Source: Arcticibacter tournemirensis
GTDB taxonomy: Bacteria; Bacteroidota; Bacteroidia; Sphingobacteriales; Sphingobacteriaceae
NCBI RefSeq assembly: GCF_006716645.1
Contig: NZ_VFPL01000001.1
Location: forward strand, 5,022,001-5,086,000
Reading direction: 5' to 3'
Length of the DNA: 64,000 nt
In this document: positions 34,634-43,863 of the stretch, piece by piece
Numbering within the stretch: the stretch's first letter is position 1
Layout: the number at the start of each line of letters is the position of its first letter
Notes under the pieces: generated by a model
What the model was told of the DNA's origin: nothing
The model's database searches: none
The model's input: only the letters and a program-made list of their open reading frames with translations
Translations under genes and position numbers: made by a program

Positions 34634-35854
34634 ATGAATAATTATCAATCGGTGCTTGATCAGGTTCGTCATTATGTTACCTCTTACTATAAGCAAAATG
34701 ACAAAGCTGACTTCACATACCATAATCTTAAGCATACAGAAGCAGTTGTTAAGGCGGCGACGAATATTTCCAACCATTACCAGCTGGATGATAAAAACTT
34801 CTTCGTTGTACTGTGTGCAGCCTGGTTTCACGATATAGGCTATTATGCCTCCACATCCAATCATGAGCAGAAAGGAGCCGATATGGCCGTTGCGTTTTTA
34901 AAAGAGCACGGAATGGACGAGGCTATCGATATTGAAGTAAAGTCATGCATTCTCTCTACCCGTATCCCACAGCATCCATCCAACCTGAACGAACAAATCA
35001 TTTGCGATGCCGACCTTTTTCATTTCGGCACAGACGATTTTAAAGAAAACAACAAACGAATGAGAAAGGAGTATGAGGCTCTTCATCATATTCCGGTCGA
35101 TAAAAGTGAATGGAGACGGAGTACAATAAAGCTGCTTGAACAACATCAGTTTCATACAGATTTCTGCCGTTTACTTCTGTCGGACAAGAAGGAGGAAAAC
35201 CTCCGGGAGCTTAGGAAAAAGGCGACTCCGGAAAGTGATAAGCCAAAGGAACGAACTTTTGATACCGAACTGCCCGCAACAGTCCCACTAGCTGAACCGC
35301 TGGGGAAAAAGAATAAGGATAAACCCGAAAGAGGGATAGAAACGATGTTCAGGATCAGCTCTTCGAACCATCAGCGGCTTAGTGATATGGCCGATAATAA
35401 GGCACACATCCTTATTACTGTGAATTCGATCATCCTTTCAGCAATTATCAGTTTGCTGCTGCGCCGGCTTGAAGACAATATGTATCTGGCTCTTCCCACC
35501 TTTCTTCTTTTGACCGCAAGCCTCTTAACGATGATCTACGCGATACTTGCCACCCGGCCGAGTATTCCCGAAGGCACTTTCGTTCAAAAGGATATAGAAG
35601 AGAAAAAGGTGAACCTTCTTTTTTTCGGGAACTTTTACAAAATGAGCCTCGATGATTATGCTGCGGGAATGTGGAAGACGATGGACGACAAAGAATTTCT
35701 TTACGGAAGCCTCATACGCGATGTTTACTCACAGGGTGTGGTACTGGGCCGCAAATACCGCCTGCTGCGTATCGCTTACAATATTTTCATGTACGGCCTG
35801 ATCATCTCCGTACTTGCGTTCATCATTGCTTCTGCCATACATGGGAAAGATTAA
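34634..35854 (+). CDS. HD-domain phosphohydrolase fused to a PycTM-like (DUF5706) membrane domain
   Basis: A 406-residue protein. Residues 1-190 are an HD-type metal phosphohydrolase: YHNLKHTEAV, AAWFHDIGYY and IICDADLFHFG give H, HD and D ligands. After a charged linker, residues from about 237 (ETMFRISSSNHQRLSDMADNKAHILITVNSIILSAIIS) match the Pycsar effector domain PycTM/DUF5706, with membrane segments at about 260-280, 290-310 and 380-402. PycTM responds to cyclic CMP or UMP in anti-phage defence. No pyrimidine cyclase gene is visible nearby. It heads the polyphosphate cluster, 10 bases before ppk1. Confidence 0.8.
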   Translation: MNNYQSVLDQVRHYVTSYYKQNDKADFTYHNLKHTEAVVKAATNISNHYQLDDKNFFVVLCAAWFHDIGYYASTSNHEQKGADMAVAFLKEHGMDEAIDIEVKSCILSTRIPQHPSNLNEQIICDADLFHFGTDDFKENNKRMRKEYEALHHIPVDKSEWRRSTIKLLEQHQFHTDFCRLLLSDKKEENLRELRKKATPESDKPKERTFDTELPATVPLAEPLGKKNKDKPERGIETMFRISSSNHQRLSDMADNKAHILITVNSIILSAIISLLLRRLEDNMYLALPTFLLLTASLLTMIYAILATRPSIPEGTFVQKDIEEKKVNLLFFGNFYKMSLDDYAAGMWKTMDDKEFLYGSLIRDVYSQGVVLGRKYRLLRIAYNIFMYGLIISVLAFIIASAIHGKD

Positions 35855-35864
35855 TCAGGATACG

Positions 35865-37916
35865 ATGACGAATTCTTTTTTTAACAGGGATATAAGCTGG
35901 CTGTCTTTTAACGAACGTGTACTAGAAGAGGCTGCCCGGGAAAACATACCCTTACTCGAAAGGATAAAGTTTCTTTCCATCTATTCATCAAATCTCGACG
36001 AGTTTTTCAGAGTAAGGATGCCGGTTATCAAAGCGCTGGGCAAAATTGAAAAGAAGCAAAAAGACAATAACATTATTGCCGAAAATGCAAGCGCCATTAT
36101 AAATATACAGCAGGCCCGCTTCGGTAATATTTTAACACAAAGCATCCTTCCCCGGTTGGAAGACCATAAAGTACATCTTATATACAATGAGCCCCTGCCA
36201 AAAATTATACAGGATGATATAAGGGAGTATTTCCTGAATGAAGTACTGGCGTTTCTGCAGTTAGTTAACCTTAGTGATGAAACGATCGGCTTCTTTCCTG
36301 AAAACAATAAGCTTTATTTCCTTCTGAATGTTGTGAAAGACGGCGAAGAGCATACTATCATTGTGAATATTCCTTCCGATCAGCTACCCCGCTTCTACAG
36401 CAAAAGAGCGGAGGATGGCATTCTTTATATTGTCTTTCTCGACGATATTGTGAGATACAATACCGACCTGCTGTTCAAAGGATCAGTTGTTACGGAGTGC
36501 TTTAGCTTCAAAGTTACACGGGATGCAGAAATCGATCTTGCTGATGAGTATTCCGGAGATTTACTGGATCAGATTTCCAGGGTCATATTAAAAAGGGAAC
36601 AGGGGCTGGCCACACGCTTTCTTCATCAGCCCGGCATTCCGGGAACGATGTTCAAGATCATAAATAATAAACTGAACCTGAAGCACGCGCAATTTATGGA
36701 AGGCGGGGTTTATCATAACCTTAAAGACCTGATGAACTTTCCATACTTCAACAGGGATCTTTCTTATAAGAAATGGGAACCTGTTCGTGTTAGTTCAATA
36801 AAGGCTGCATTGCCCATGTGCCAGCAAATAGCACATAAAGATCTGATATTTCACACGCCATACCATTCATACAATCCCGTCCTCCGGTTTTTCAATGAAG
36901 CAGCTACAAACGCAGATGTTGAGGAGATATACGTTACCCTTTACAGAGTGGCCAGCAACTCGAGAATAGTAAATGCGCTGATAACCGCTGCAAAGAACGG
37001 AAAAAAAGTTACCGTTCTTGTAGAACTTAAGGCCAGGTTCGATGAGGCAAACAACGTTAAGTGGGCTAGAAAGATGAAGGAGGCCGGTGTACGGCTTATT
37101 TATAGTATTTCGTCCCTTAAGGTACATGCTAAGATAGCTCTTGTAAAAAAGAGGGACGGGACGCGTTTAAAATATACCGGATTACTTGCAACGGGGAATT
37201 TTAACGAAAAAACAGCCTCTTTGTATACCGATCATATCCTGATGACTTCACACAAAGGAATCTTAAGAGAAATTGAGTTGCTCTTTATTTTCCTGGCGAG
37301 AAAAGAACGGCCCAAATCACCGGAGCTAATCCCCTTTAAATACCTTCTGGTATCTCAATTCAACCTTCTGAGCCGTTTCCTCGAATTACTCGATAGAGAG
37401 ATATCGTTTGCCAATCAGGGTAAGGAGGCTGCGGTAACGATCAAGCTTAATAATCTGGAGGAGCAGGTTCTGATCAGCAAATTATATGAAGCTTCTGCTG
37501 CAGGAGTTAAGATCAGCTTAATTGTTCGTGGCATATGCTGTCTGATACCTGGTGTTGAAGGGATGAGTGAGAATATCAAGGTTAGAAGGATAGTCGACCG
37601 CTATCTTGAACATGGACGAATATTTTTGTTTAACAACGGCGGCGAGCAGCAACTGTTCCTCGGTTCGGCAGACTGGATGAACCGCAATATATACAGAAGG
37701 ATCGAAGTTTGTTTTCCTATTTTAGACGGGGATGTTAAGAAGGAGATTATCTCCATTCTAAATCTCCAGCTAATGGACAACATTCAGGCGGTAAATATAA
37801 CCTCTTCGGATATGAATGCTCCTTTAAGCACAGGCAATAGAGCGGTTCAATCTCAGAAGGCTATTTATGATCTGATATACTCAAAGAATGATCAAATAAC
37901 GACAGAACATGATTAA
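35865..37916 (+). CDS. ppk1: Polyphosphate kinase 1
   Basis: Makes inorganic polyphosphate from ATP, reversibly, at the membrane face. The product is 683 residues, the normal PPK1 size. I start at ATG 35865 (AGGA at 35858-35861 serves as ribosome site); an ATG at 35814 would overlap the preceding gene. N-terminus FFNRDISWLSFNERVLEEA, head segment IYSSNLDEFFRVRM, and the two phospholipase-D-like halves are typical: SISSLKVHAKIALVKKR (catalytic His), LLATGNFNEKTASLYTDH, RGICCLIPGVEGMSENI, FLGSADWMNRN. It overlaps the following gene by 8 bases. Confidence 0.96.
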   Translation: MTNSFFNRDISWLSFNERVLEEAARENIPLLERIKFLSIYSSNLDEFFRVRMPVIKALGKIEKKQKDNNIIAENASAIINIQQARFGNILTQSILPRLEDHKVHLIYNEPLPKIIQDDIREYFLNEVLAFLQLVNLSDETIGFFPENNKLYFLLNVVKDGEEHTIIVNIPSDQLPRFYSKRAEDGILYIVFLDDIVRYNTDLLFKGSVVTECFSFKVTRDAEIDLADEYSGDLLDQISRVILKREQGLATRFLHQPGIPGTMFKIINNKLNLKHAQFMEGGVYHNLKDLMNFPYFNRDLSYKKWEPVRVSSIKAALPMCQQIAHKDLIFHTPYHSYNPVLRFFNEAATNADVEEIYVTLYRVASNSRIVNALITAAKNGKKVTVLVELKARFDEANNVKWARKMKEAGVRLIYSISSLKVHAKIALVKKRDGTRLKYTGLLATGNFNEKTASLYTDHILMTSHKGILREIELLFIFLARKERPKSPELIPFKYLLVSQFNLLSRFLELLDREISFANQGKEAAVTIKLNNLEEQVLISKLYEASAAGVKISLIVRGICCLIPGVEGMSENIKVRRIVDRYLEHGRIFLFNNGGEQQLFLGSADWMNRNIYRRIEVCFPILDGDVKKEIISILNLQLMDNIQAVNITSSDMNAPLSTGNRAVQSQKAIYDLIYSKNDQITTEHD

Positions 37917-38781
37917 TTTAAGATTTACGCATATTGCTGCAGTATTATCATATGCATTTCTTGCGGCATGCGGTCAGAGCAATACGCCCACCAGGAGTCC
38001 CGATGGATATGATCTTTCAAACCCGCAAAAATTTAACATGCCTGAATCGCTTTTGGAAATATCAGGCATCCAGTTTAGTAAAGGCAATTCGGACACCGTT
38101 TATGCAGTGCAGGATGAAGAGGGAAAGATATTTCGTCTGCGTTTAGGGGATGACAGAGCAAAGCATTCAAAGTTTAGCAAGAGCGGTGATTATGAAGACC
38201 TCGCCATTCTGAAGGGCCAGATGTTTGTTCTTAAAAGTAATGGAACGATCTTTTCTTTTACTAAGCCTATGGGCGAAGAGGCTGGCATGGTGAATGAAAT
38301 CAAAGGGATGTTACCAAAAGGAGAATATGAAGGAATGTTCGCCGACGAGTCGGACAACCGGCTTTACGTGCTGTGCAAAAACTGCAAAACCGACAAGGGT
38401 ACAAGTGAGAGCACAGGATATATCCTGAAGGTTGAATCAGCGGATAAGCTGGTTATGGAAAAAACATTCGTTGTGAATGCTGATGATGTTGAAAATTCCC
38501 CAGGGAAGAAGAATACCCGTTTCCAGCCATCCGCACTGGCAAAGAACCCCCAAACGGGTGAATGGTTCATTCTCTCTTCGGCAAACAATTCGCTCGTTGT
38601 ATGCGATGGGGCATTTAAAACCAAAGCGGCGTATGATTTAAATTCGGGATCTTTTCTTCAACCAGAGGGTATTGCCTTTGATATTCATAACAATCTTTAT
38701 ATATCTAACGAAGGAGACGAGCTAAGCACAGGTAATATTCTCAAATTTGTTTATTCGACACAGAAAGCCAGGAAACAGTAA
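37909..38781 (+). CDS. SdiA-regulated-type lipoprotein
   Basis: A 290-residue lipoprotein (signal LSYAFLAACGQ, Cys at about 22). The mature part is a beta-propeller-like protein related to the SdiA-regulated family (PF06977): ESLLEISGIQFSKGNSDTVYAVQDEEGKIFRLRL, SGDYEDLAILKGQMFVLKSNGTIFSF, and QPEGIAFDIHNNLYISNEGDE near the end. The start codon lies inside the end of ppk1, so the two are translationally coupled. The role is unknown; the propeller may bind phosphate-rich ligands or other proteins. Confidence 0.78.
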   Translation: MINLRFTHIAAVLSYAFLAACGQSNTPTRSPDGYDLSNPQKFNMPESLLEISGIQFSKGNSDTVYAVQDEEGKIFRLRLGDDRAKHSKFSKSGDYEDLAILKGQMFVLKSNGTIFSFTKPMGEEAGMVNEIKGMLPKGEYEGMFADESDNRLYVLCKNCKTDKGTSESTGYILKVESADKLVMEKTFVVNADDVENSPGKKNTRFQPSALAKNPQTGEWFILSSANNSLVVCDGAFKTKAAYDLNSGSFLQPEGIAFDIHNNLYISNEGDELSTGNILKFVYSTQKARKQ

Positions 38782-38823
38782 TCTTTTCCTGGCATTTAAA
38801 ACAAAATTCCTTAATTTATCAAA

Positions 38824-41157
38824 ATGAAATCAGCGGTTCTCCGGTTTAATAAAGAAGCAGGTCGTCAGATCGTAGACTCTGCGTTATCGTTTAAACCCTT
38901 CCTCCAGATTCTTTCCGACAGGGCAGACACCGAAGCTTCGGAAAAGAAAAAGTTTTATGATTTTATTCTTGATAAATTCAATGAACACGGCTTAGCTTCT
39001 GACCGAGTTGAGCCTGAGTGTGTTGTAAACAAAAAGGACATACTCGAACTTATCTTTGCAACCCTGACTCCGCTAATAACAGCTGAAAAAGACTACCTCT
39101 GGGCTCTGGGCACTCCGGTCCCTGAAGCTATCTTTTATTGTACGGATGCTTTCGCCCAATTTTTTGAGAATAACATTTTAGCTAACCACAGTAACGATCA
39201 CGAGCACTTTGAGAGGTCTAAATATGAGTTTATATATTCTCTCGTACTGAAAAAATACTATAATATAGACGCGTTCATCAAAGATGAAAAGCTCTACGCT
39301 TACACCGATCCCCATACAGGGCTTTCTAAGTATTTAAGTATTCAGGCGGATACCCGCTTTATCGATATATCTCTTAAGGGACCACTTCCAGACCTCAACA
39401 TTGCAGACATAGAACACCATATTTACGACAAAGAGGCATACCAGACTCTTATTGAATTACTACCCCTGGAACTTTTCAGAGTTGATGGATTTTCGGTTCT
39501 GACTTTTTCGGATGTTACATTAAGACATGCGATCGAGAACATCAGGAATTTGATCATAAGCAATGACTACAATCCGGCTGCATTATACGAGTCTGTTATT
39601 CAGTCTTTAAAAACCTTAGCGGGCGACAATAAAGTTGAGTTTGGCCTGCTTCCTTTTCTTATGTTAAATGGCAAACCCGTTTTTGAAGACAATGATTCAT
39701 TCAGAAGTATTCTGGTTAACTGTGCATTACAGAAAGATTCTGTCGACGAGATATTTGAGGTTCTGGTCAATTCATATCAAAAGAATCCAAAGCCCGTTTT
39801 CTTTGGAACCTTAACCGAAGAGAAGACAGAACTTCACCCTGTGCTGGATTTGTTGAGGCAGAACGGCATTGTCTCGTATGCTGTATTACCTATATTTTAC
39901 AACAATCAACTACCAGGTGTTCTGGAGATCTACAGCCGTGAAGGGACAATTTCGTATGAGCATATTCTCGCGCGGCTTGAACTTGCCATACCCCTGCTTG
40001 CACAGCTACTGCAGAATGTGGCAGATGAATTCAAATCAAAAATAGAAAGAGTTATTAAAAGAAAATTCACATCTCTTCAACCTTCCGTTCAATGGAAGTT
40101 TAATGAAGCTGCCTGGAATTATCTTAAGGCGAAGAGGAAAGACGGTGCTGCAAGCGCTGAAATAGAAACCATTTCGTTTAAAGATGTTTATCCCCTTTAC
40201 GGAGCTATAGACATCCGCGACTCAACAACGGCGAGAAACCTCGCCGTAAAGGAAGACTCTGCCGTTCTTTTGAGATTGTGTGCCAATACCCTGCTCGAAA
40301 TTAAAAAGCATCACCAACTCACTCTGATTGACGAACTGATTTATGAGTGCAATAAATGGGCAGAAAAGATCAGCGCTCAAATGGGCACCAATGACGAAAT
40401 CCTGCTGTCGCAGTTTTTTGAACAAAAGGCAGATCCATTCCTGCTGCATTTTAAAAGTACATCACCTGAGCTGACCGGGGTATTGCAGGAATACTTTCGG
40501 GCAACAAAGCACGACGATGGTATCGCTTTTTCAAGGAGAAGGGAGCTTGAAGCTTCTATTCAAACGATTAACGATTCGGTCAACTCCTATATGGAGCAGG
40601 TTCAGCCCGAGTTGCAGCAGTCCTATCCCTGTTATTTTGAGAAGTTCAGAACCGACGGCGTGGAATATGATATTTACATTGGGCAATCTATAGCACCCGA
40701 CAAAGCATTCAATAATCTTTATATAAAGAACCTTCGCTTGTGGCAACTTAAATCAATGATCGAAATAGCCGGCATTACTCACTCACTTTTATCAAAAACG
40801 GCCATCCCACTGCAAACGACACAGTTAATTTTCATCCACTCAAATCCGATAGATATCAGTTTCAGGAATGATGAACGAAGGTTTGATGTTGAAGGAACGT
40901 ATAACATCAGATACGAAATCCTGAAAAAGAGGATAGACAAGGTGCGTTTAAAAGGAAGTGAAGAACGGTTGACGCAGCCCGACAAAATAGCGCTTGTATA
41001 CTTTAACTATAAAGAAGCCGAGGAGTATGTTCAATATATCTCTTATCTGCAGGAACAGACCTTGCTGAAAATCGATCTGGAGCATCTCGAGCTGGAAGAA
41101 TTACAAGGAGTTACAGGACTGAAGGCTCTCAGGGTGGGGGTAAACTATAACGATTAA
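38824..41157 (+). CDS. Large GAF-domain protein of unknown function
   Basis: A 777-residue cytoplasmic protein with no membrane segment. A GAF-like region is at about 265-400 (FGLLPFLMLNGKPVFEDND.. GIVSYAVLPIFYNNQLPGVLEIYSREG). The segment YPLYGAIDIRDSTTARN (about 459-475) superficially recalls class III cyclase motifs but I cannot find the rest. The C-terminal part is helical (EASIQTINDSVNSYMEQVQPELQQSYPCYFEKFRTDGVEYDIYIGQ). It sits 42 bases after the SdiA-type gene and 49 before the barrel gene. Orthologues next to ppk1 are known to me from Bacteroidota in general, but no function. Confidence 0.65.
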   Translation: MKSAVLRFNKEAGRQIVDSALSFKPFLQILSDRADTEASEKKKFYDFILDKFNEHGLASDRVEPECVVNKKDILELIFATLTPLITAEKDYLWALGTPVPEAIFYCTDAFAQFFENNILANHSNDHEHFERSKYEFIYSLVLKKYYNIDAFIKDEKLYAYTDPHTGLSKYLSIQADTRFIDISLKGPLPDLNIADIEHHIYDKEAYQTLIELLPLELFRVDGFSVLTFSDVTLRHAIENIRNLIISNDYNPAALYESVIQSLKTLAGDNKVEFGLLPFLMLNGKPVFEDNDSFRSILVNCALQKDSVDEIFEVLVNSYQKNPKPVFFGTLTEEKTELHPVLDLLRQNGIVSYAVLPIFYNNQLPGVLEIYSREGTISYEHILARLELAIPLLAQLLQNVADEFKSKIERVIKRKFTSLQPSVQWKFNEAAWNYLKAKRKDGAASAEIETISFKDVYPLYGAIDIRDSTTARNLAVKEDSAVLLRLCANTLLEIKKHHQLTLIDELIYECNKWAEKISAQMGTNDEILLSQFFEQKADPFLLHFKSTSPELTGVLQEYFRATKHDDGIAFSRRRELEASIQTINDSVNSYMEQVQPELQQSYPCYFEKFRTDGVEYDIYIGQSIAPDKAFNNLYIKNLRLWQLKSMIEIAGITHSLLSKTAIPLQTTQLIFIHSNPIDISFRNDERRFDVEGTYNIRYEILKKRIDKVRLKGSEERLTQPDKIALVYFNYKEAEEYVQYISYLQEQTLLKIDLEHLELEELQGVTGLKALRVGVNYND

Positions 41158-41206
41158 CGACAGGGACGCACATTGCTGCAGCTTGACTAACAGACGAGAC
41201 TAAAGG

Positions 41207-43783
41207 ATGCTGATTTACAACAAACTGACTATTTCTTTTATAATTCTTCTTTATGGATCTGCAGCTTTGGCCGTTGGTAACAAGCCGCAGAGTCGCGATA
41301 CTATCACCATTGCTATAGCACCTGAATACAATGAGGTTAGCAGCTCACATCGTTTTTGGCTTGGCGAAAACTACCGGAAACTATGGGCTACCCCCGTGCG
41401 GATGCGTATTCTCGATTTAAAAAGTGAGCGGGGCGGTTTGTCTGTTGTTAAACTGGGCGGCGGCATGCAAACCAAATCACTGCGGCTTAAAGACGGCCAG
41501 GGGCAGGAATGGGTACTGCGCACTATCCAAAAATACCCCGAGCGCGGACTTCCTGAAAACCTCAGGCCGACTGTTGCAAGGGATATCCTCCAGGATCAGG
41601 TTTCTACTGCGCATCCTTATGGGGCACTAGCGGTTCCGTTACTGGCAGAAGCGCTTCAGCTTCCGCATTCAAACCCTGAAATAGTTTATGTAGCCGACGA
41701 TCCGGGACTGGGCGAATACAGAGAGGAATTCGCCAACGCAGTGTACCTTTTTGAGGAAAGAGAACCGGTGGGGTTGGAAGATACTGATAATACGCTGAAG
41801 GTTCAGGATGAACTGGAGGAAGATAATGATGCCAGGGTTATTCAAAAGCTTGTACTGCGGGCTCGGCTGCTCGACTTTATGGTTGGCGACTGGGACCGTC
41901 ACGAGGATAACTGGCGATGGGGCCGCGAGAAATCGAAGGGTGAAAAAATCTATACGCCTGTCCCCCGCGACCGCGATAAGGTTTTTTATAAAACTTCGGG
42001 TGTTTTCCCATGGATCCTCTCCCATCAATGGCTTAAATCAAACCTCCAGCCTTATGACAAAGGGATAAGGGACATTGCCGGCTGGAATTATAACGCCCGG
42101 TACTTTGATCGTTATTTCCTTACTCAGCTTGCTGAAAACGACTGGAAGGAGGAAATCGCCAATGTACAGAAGACAATTACAGATAGCCTTGCTGAAAAAG
42201 CAATAAGGCAAATGCCTGATACTATTTTTGCATTAAGCGGTTTGGATGTACTGGACAAGCTTAAAGGCCGGAGGGATAACCTGAATAAAATCGCACTGGA
42301 TTACTATCATTTTCTTGCCGGAAACGTGGATATTCCGCTTTCTCAAAAAAGGGAATTTATTGATGTTAAATACCGCCGTGACGGGAACATTGAAGTTAGC
42401 GTATATAACAAAAAAAAGGATGGCAGTAAAGGAAGACTGCTCTATCAGCGTGTATTTATACCCAAAGAAACAAATGAGATAAGAATCTATGGGCTGGCAG
42501 GGGAAGATGTTTACACCGTGAGCGGTAAGGGGAAGCCGGCTATCAAAGTCCGTTTGGCAGGAGGAAAAGATCGCGATGTTTTTTCTGTAAACAGCTCTTT
42601 CACCAACAGGAAGCACTTATATATTTACGACCAGCCCGACAGTAATATATTTCCAGACCGCTCTCTGGCAAAACTCCGGCTTTCTAACGATAGTACCGTA
42701 AACTCTTTTGACCGTAAAGCTTTCAAATACGACCGTTTTGGTCCCATGGCGCTCATAAATTACAATATAGACCAGGGTATCCAGCTAAGGGCAGGCATCC
42801 TCTATGAAAAACAGGGATTCAGAAAAACCCCTTTCGCTGTGAAGCATGAGTTCTGGGCTAACTACTCCACCGGAAGAAATTCCTACATTTTCAACTACCT
42901 GGGGGAGTTCAAAAAAGCAATAGGAAAAAACGACCTCAGCATTGACTTAAATTCATGGGGGCCTAATAATCAAACTAACTTTTTCGGGCGGGGGAATGAA
43001 AGCATTTTTCTGCGGCATGATGAAGGAGGGATAGGTTTTTACCGCAATCGTTTCGACTATCTTACGGCAAGCGTTCGTCTCCATAGAAACATTGTAAAAA
43101 ATCTAAGGGTAAATGCTGGCATCGGCACTGAGTTTTATACGAGTGCAGAAGAAGACAACAAGGCTCACTTTTTTGAAAGCTATGCTATTTCAAACCCTGA
43201 GGCCAATGTGTTCTCAGACAAGCTTTACGCCGGCTTAGTCGCAGGAGCCAGATATGACACAAGGGACGATGAATCTATGCCGACAAGAGGAGTGTATTGG
43301 AACATGCATATAACCGCTAAAAGGCAAATGAACGGCGAAAACAACAGTTATGGAAGCCTTAAGTCAGACCTTAGCTTATACGTATCCCCCCCTGGATCTG
43401 ATCTCGTGATCGCAAACAGATTGGGCGGAGGAACAACGTTCGGCAATCCTGCATTCTTTCAGGAGATGCAGCTTGGCGGGGTAAACAATCTGCGAGGCTT
43501 TCACACAAACCGTTTTACCGGCAAAACAATGCTATATCATAATCTGGATCTCCGCTTACGGCTTTTTCATTTCACCTCCTATCTTTTTCCCGGCTCAGTT
43601 GGCGTTCTCGGATTTCACGACACGGGAAGAGTATGGCTCCCATCTCAATCATCAAACAAGTGGCACCACGGTTATGGCGGCGGATTATATGTTGTCCCTG
43701 CAGAGCTGATCCTGATCCAGGGAGCGGTTGGTTTTTCCAAAGAGGGATCGCTGCCTTATATTTCTGTTGGGTTTAATTTTTAA
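41207..43783 (+). CDS. BamA/TamA-type outer-membrane barrel with kinase-like N-terminal region
   Basis: An 858-residue exported protein (signal about 1-22, SAALAVGNK). Residues about 520-858 form an Omp85-type barrel (bacterial surface antigen): ARYDTRDDESMPTRGVYWNMH, MQLGGVNNLRGFHTNRFTGKTML and the terminal SVGFNF. Residues 60-300 are not POTRA-like. They contain GGGMQTKSLRLKDG (about 84), an acidic segment, D230-R231-H232-E-D-N235 (GDWDRHEDN) and, 20 residues on, PRDRDKVF (D255 or D257). This spacing of DRHxxN and a later Asp resembles the catalytic and metal loops of atypical kinases (HipA, Fam20C, PI-kinase type). Kinase activity is inference. Confidence 0.75.
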   Translation: MLIYNKLTISFIILLYGSAALAVGNKPQSRDTITIAIAPEYNEVSSSHRFWLGENYRKLWATPVRMRILDLKSERGGLSVVKLGGGMQTKSLRLKDGQGQEWVLRTIQKYPERGLPENLRPTVARDILQDQVSTAHPYGALAVPLLAEALQLPHSNPEIVYVADDPGLGEYREEFANAVYLFEEREPVGLEDTDNTLKVQDELEEDNDARVIQKLVLRARLLDFMVGDWDRHEDNWRWGREKSKGEKIYTPVPRDRDKVFYKTSGVFPWILSHQWLKSNLQPYDKGIRDIAGWNYNARYFDRYFLTQLAENDWKEEIANVQKTITDSLAEKAIRQMPDTIFALSGLDVLDKLKGRRDNLNKIALDYYHFLAGNVDIPLSQKREFIDVKYRRDGNIEVSVYNKKKDGSKGRLLYQRVFIPKETNEIRIYGLAGEDVYTVSGKGKPAIKVRLAGGKDRDVFSVNSSFTNRKHLYIYDQPDSNIFPDRSLAKLRLSNDSTVNSFDRKAFKYDRFGPMALINYNIDQGIQLRAGILYEKQGFRKTPFAVKHEFWANYSTGRNSYIFNYLGEFKKAIGKNDLSIDLNSWGPNNQTNFFGRGNESIFLRHDEGGIGFYRNRFDYLTASVRLHRNIVKNLRVNAGIGTEFYTSAEEDNKAHFFESYAISNPEANVFSDKLYAGLVAGARYDTRDDESMPTRGVYWNMHITAKRQMNGENNSYGSLKSDLSLYVSPPGSDLVIANRLGGGTTFGNPAFFQEMQLGGVNNLRGFHTNRFTGKTMLYHNLDLRLRLFHFTSYLFPGSVGVLGFHDTGRVWLPSQSSNKWHHGYGGGLYVVPAELILIQGAVGFSKEGSLPYISVGFNF

Positions 43784-43795
43784 AGACGATTTCCT

Positions 43796-43817
43796 ACACG
43801 GGGCTTACGCCCCGTGT
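43796..43817 (+). terminator. Hairpin at the convergent end of the barrel gene
   Basis: Perfect 9-bp stem ACACGGGGC / GCCCCGTGT with a 4-base loop, 13 bases after the barrel gene stop and 46 before the sugar-porter stop. No T-run follows, so it could act as a two-way terminator or RNA end. Confidence 0.55.
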
Positions 43818-43863
43818 TAGTATGGAGGCAAATTATACGTTCAGCATCTATGTCCTAAACCCT

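Noticed and set aside
35814-35864. Upstream start of ppk1
   Set aside because: Overlaps the preceding gene by 41 bases; ATG 35865 has AGGA before it and gives the normal N-terminus.
39900-40300. Segment YGAIDIRDSTTARN in the GAF protein as a class III nucleotidyl cyclase motif
   Set aside because: Only a superficial likeness to the metal-binding strand; the second metal Asp, the substrate Lys/Asp and the transition-state Asn/Arg could not be located.
41207-43783. POTRA domains expected in BamA/TamA proteins
   Set aside because: The N-terminal region shows no POTRA-type repeats; it has kinase-like motifs, so the protein is not taken as the BamA assembly factor.
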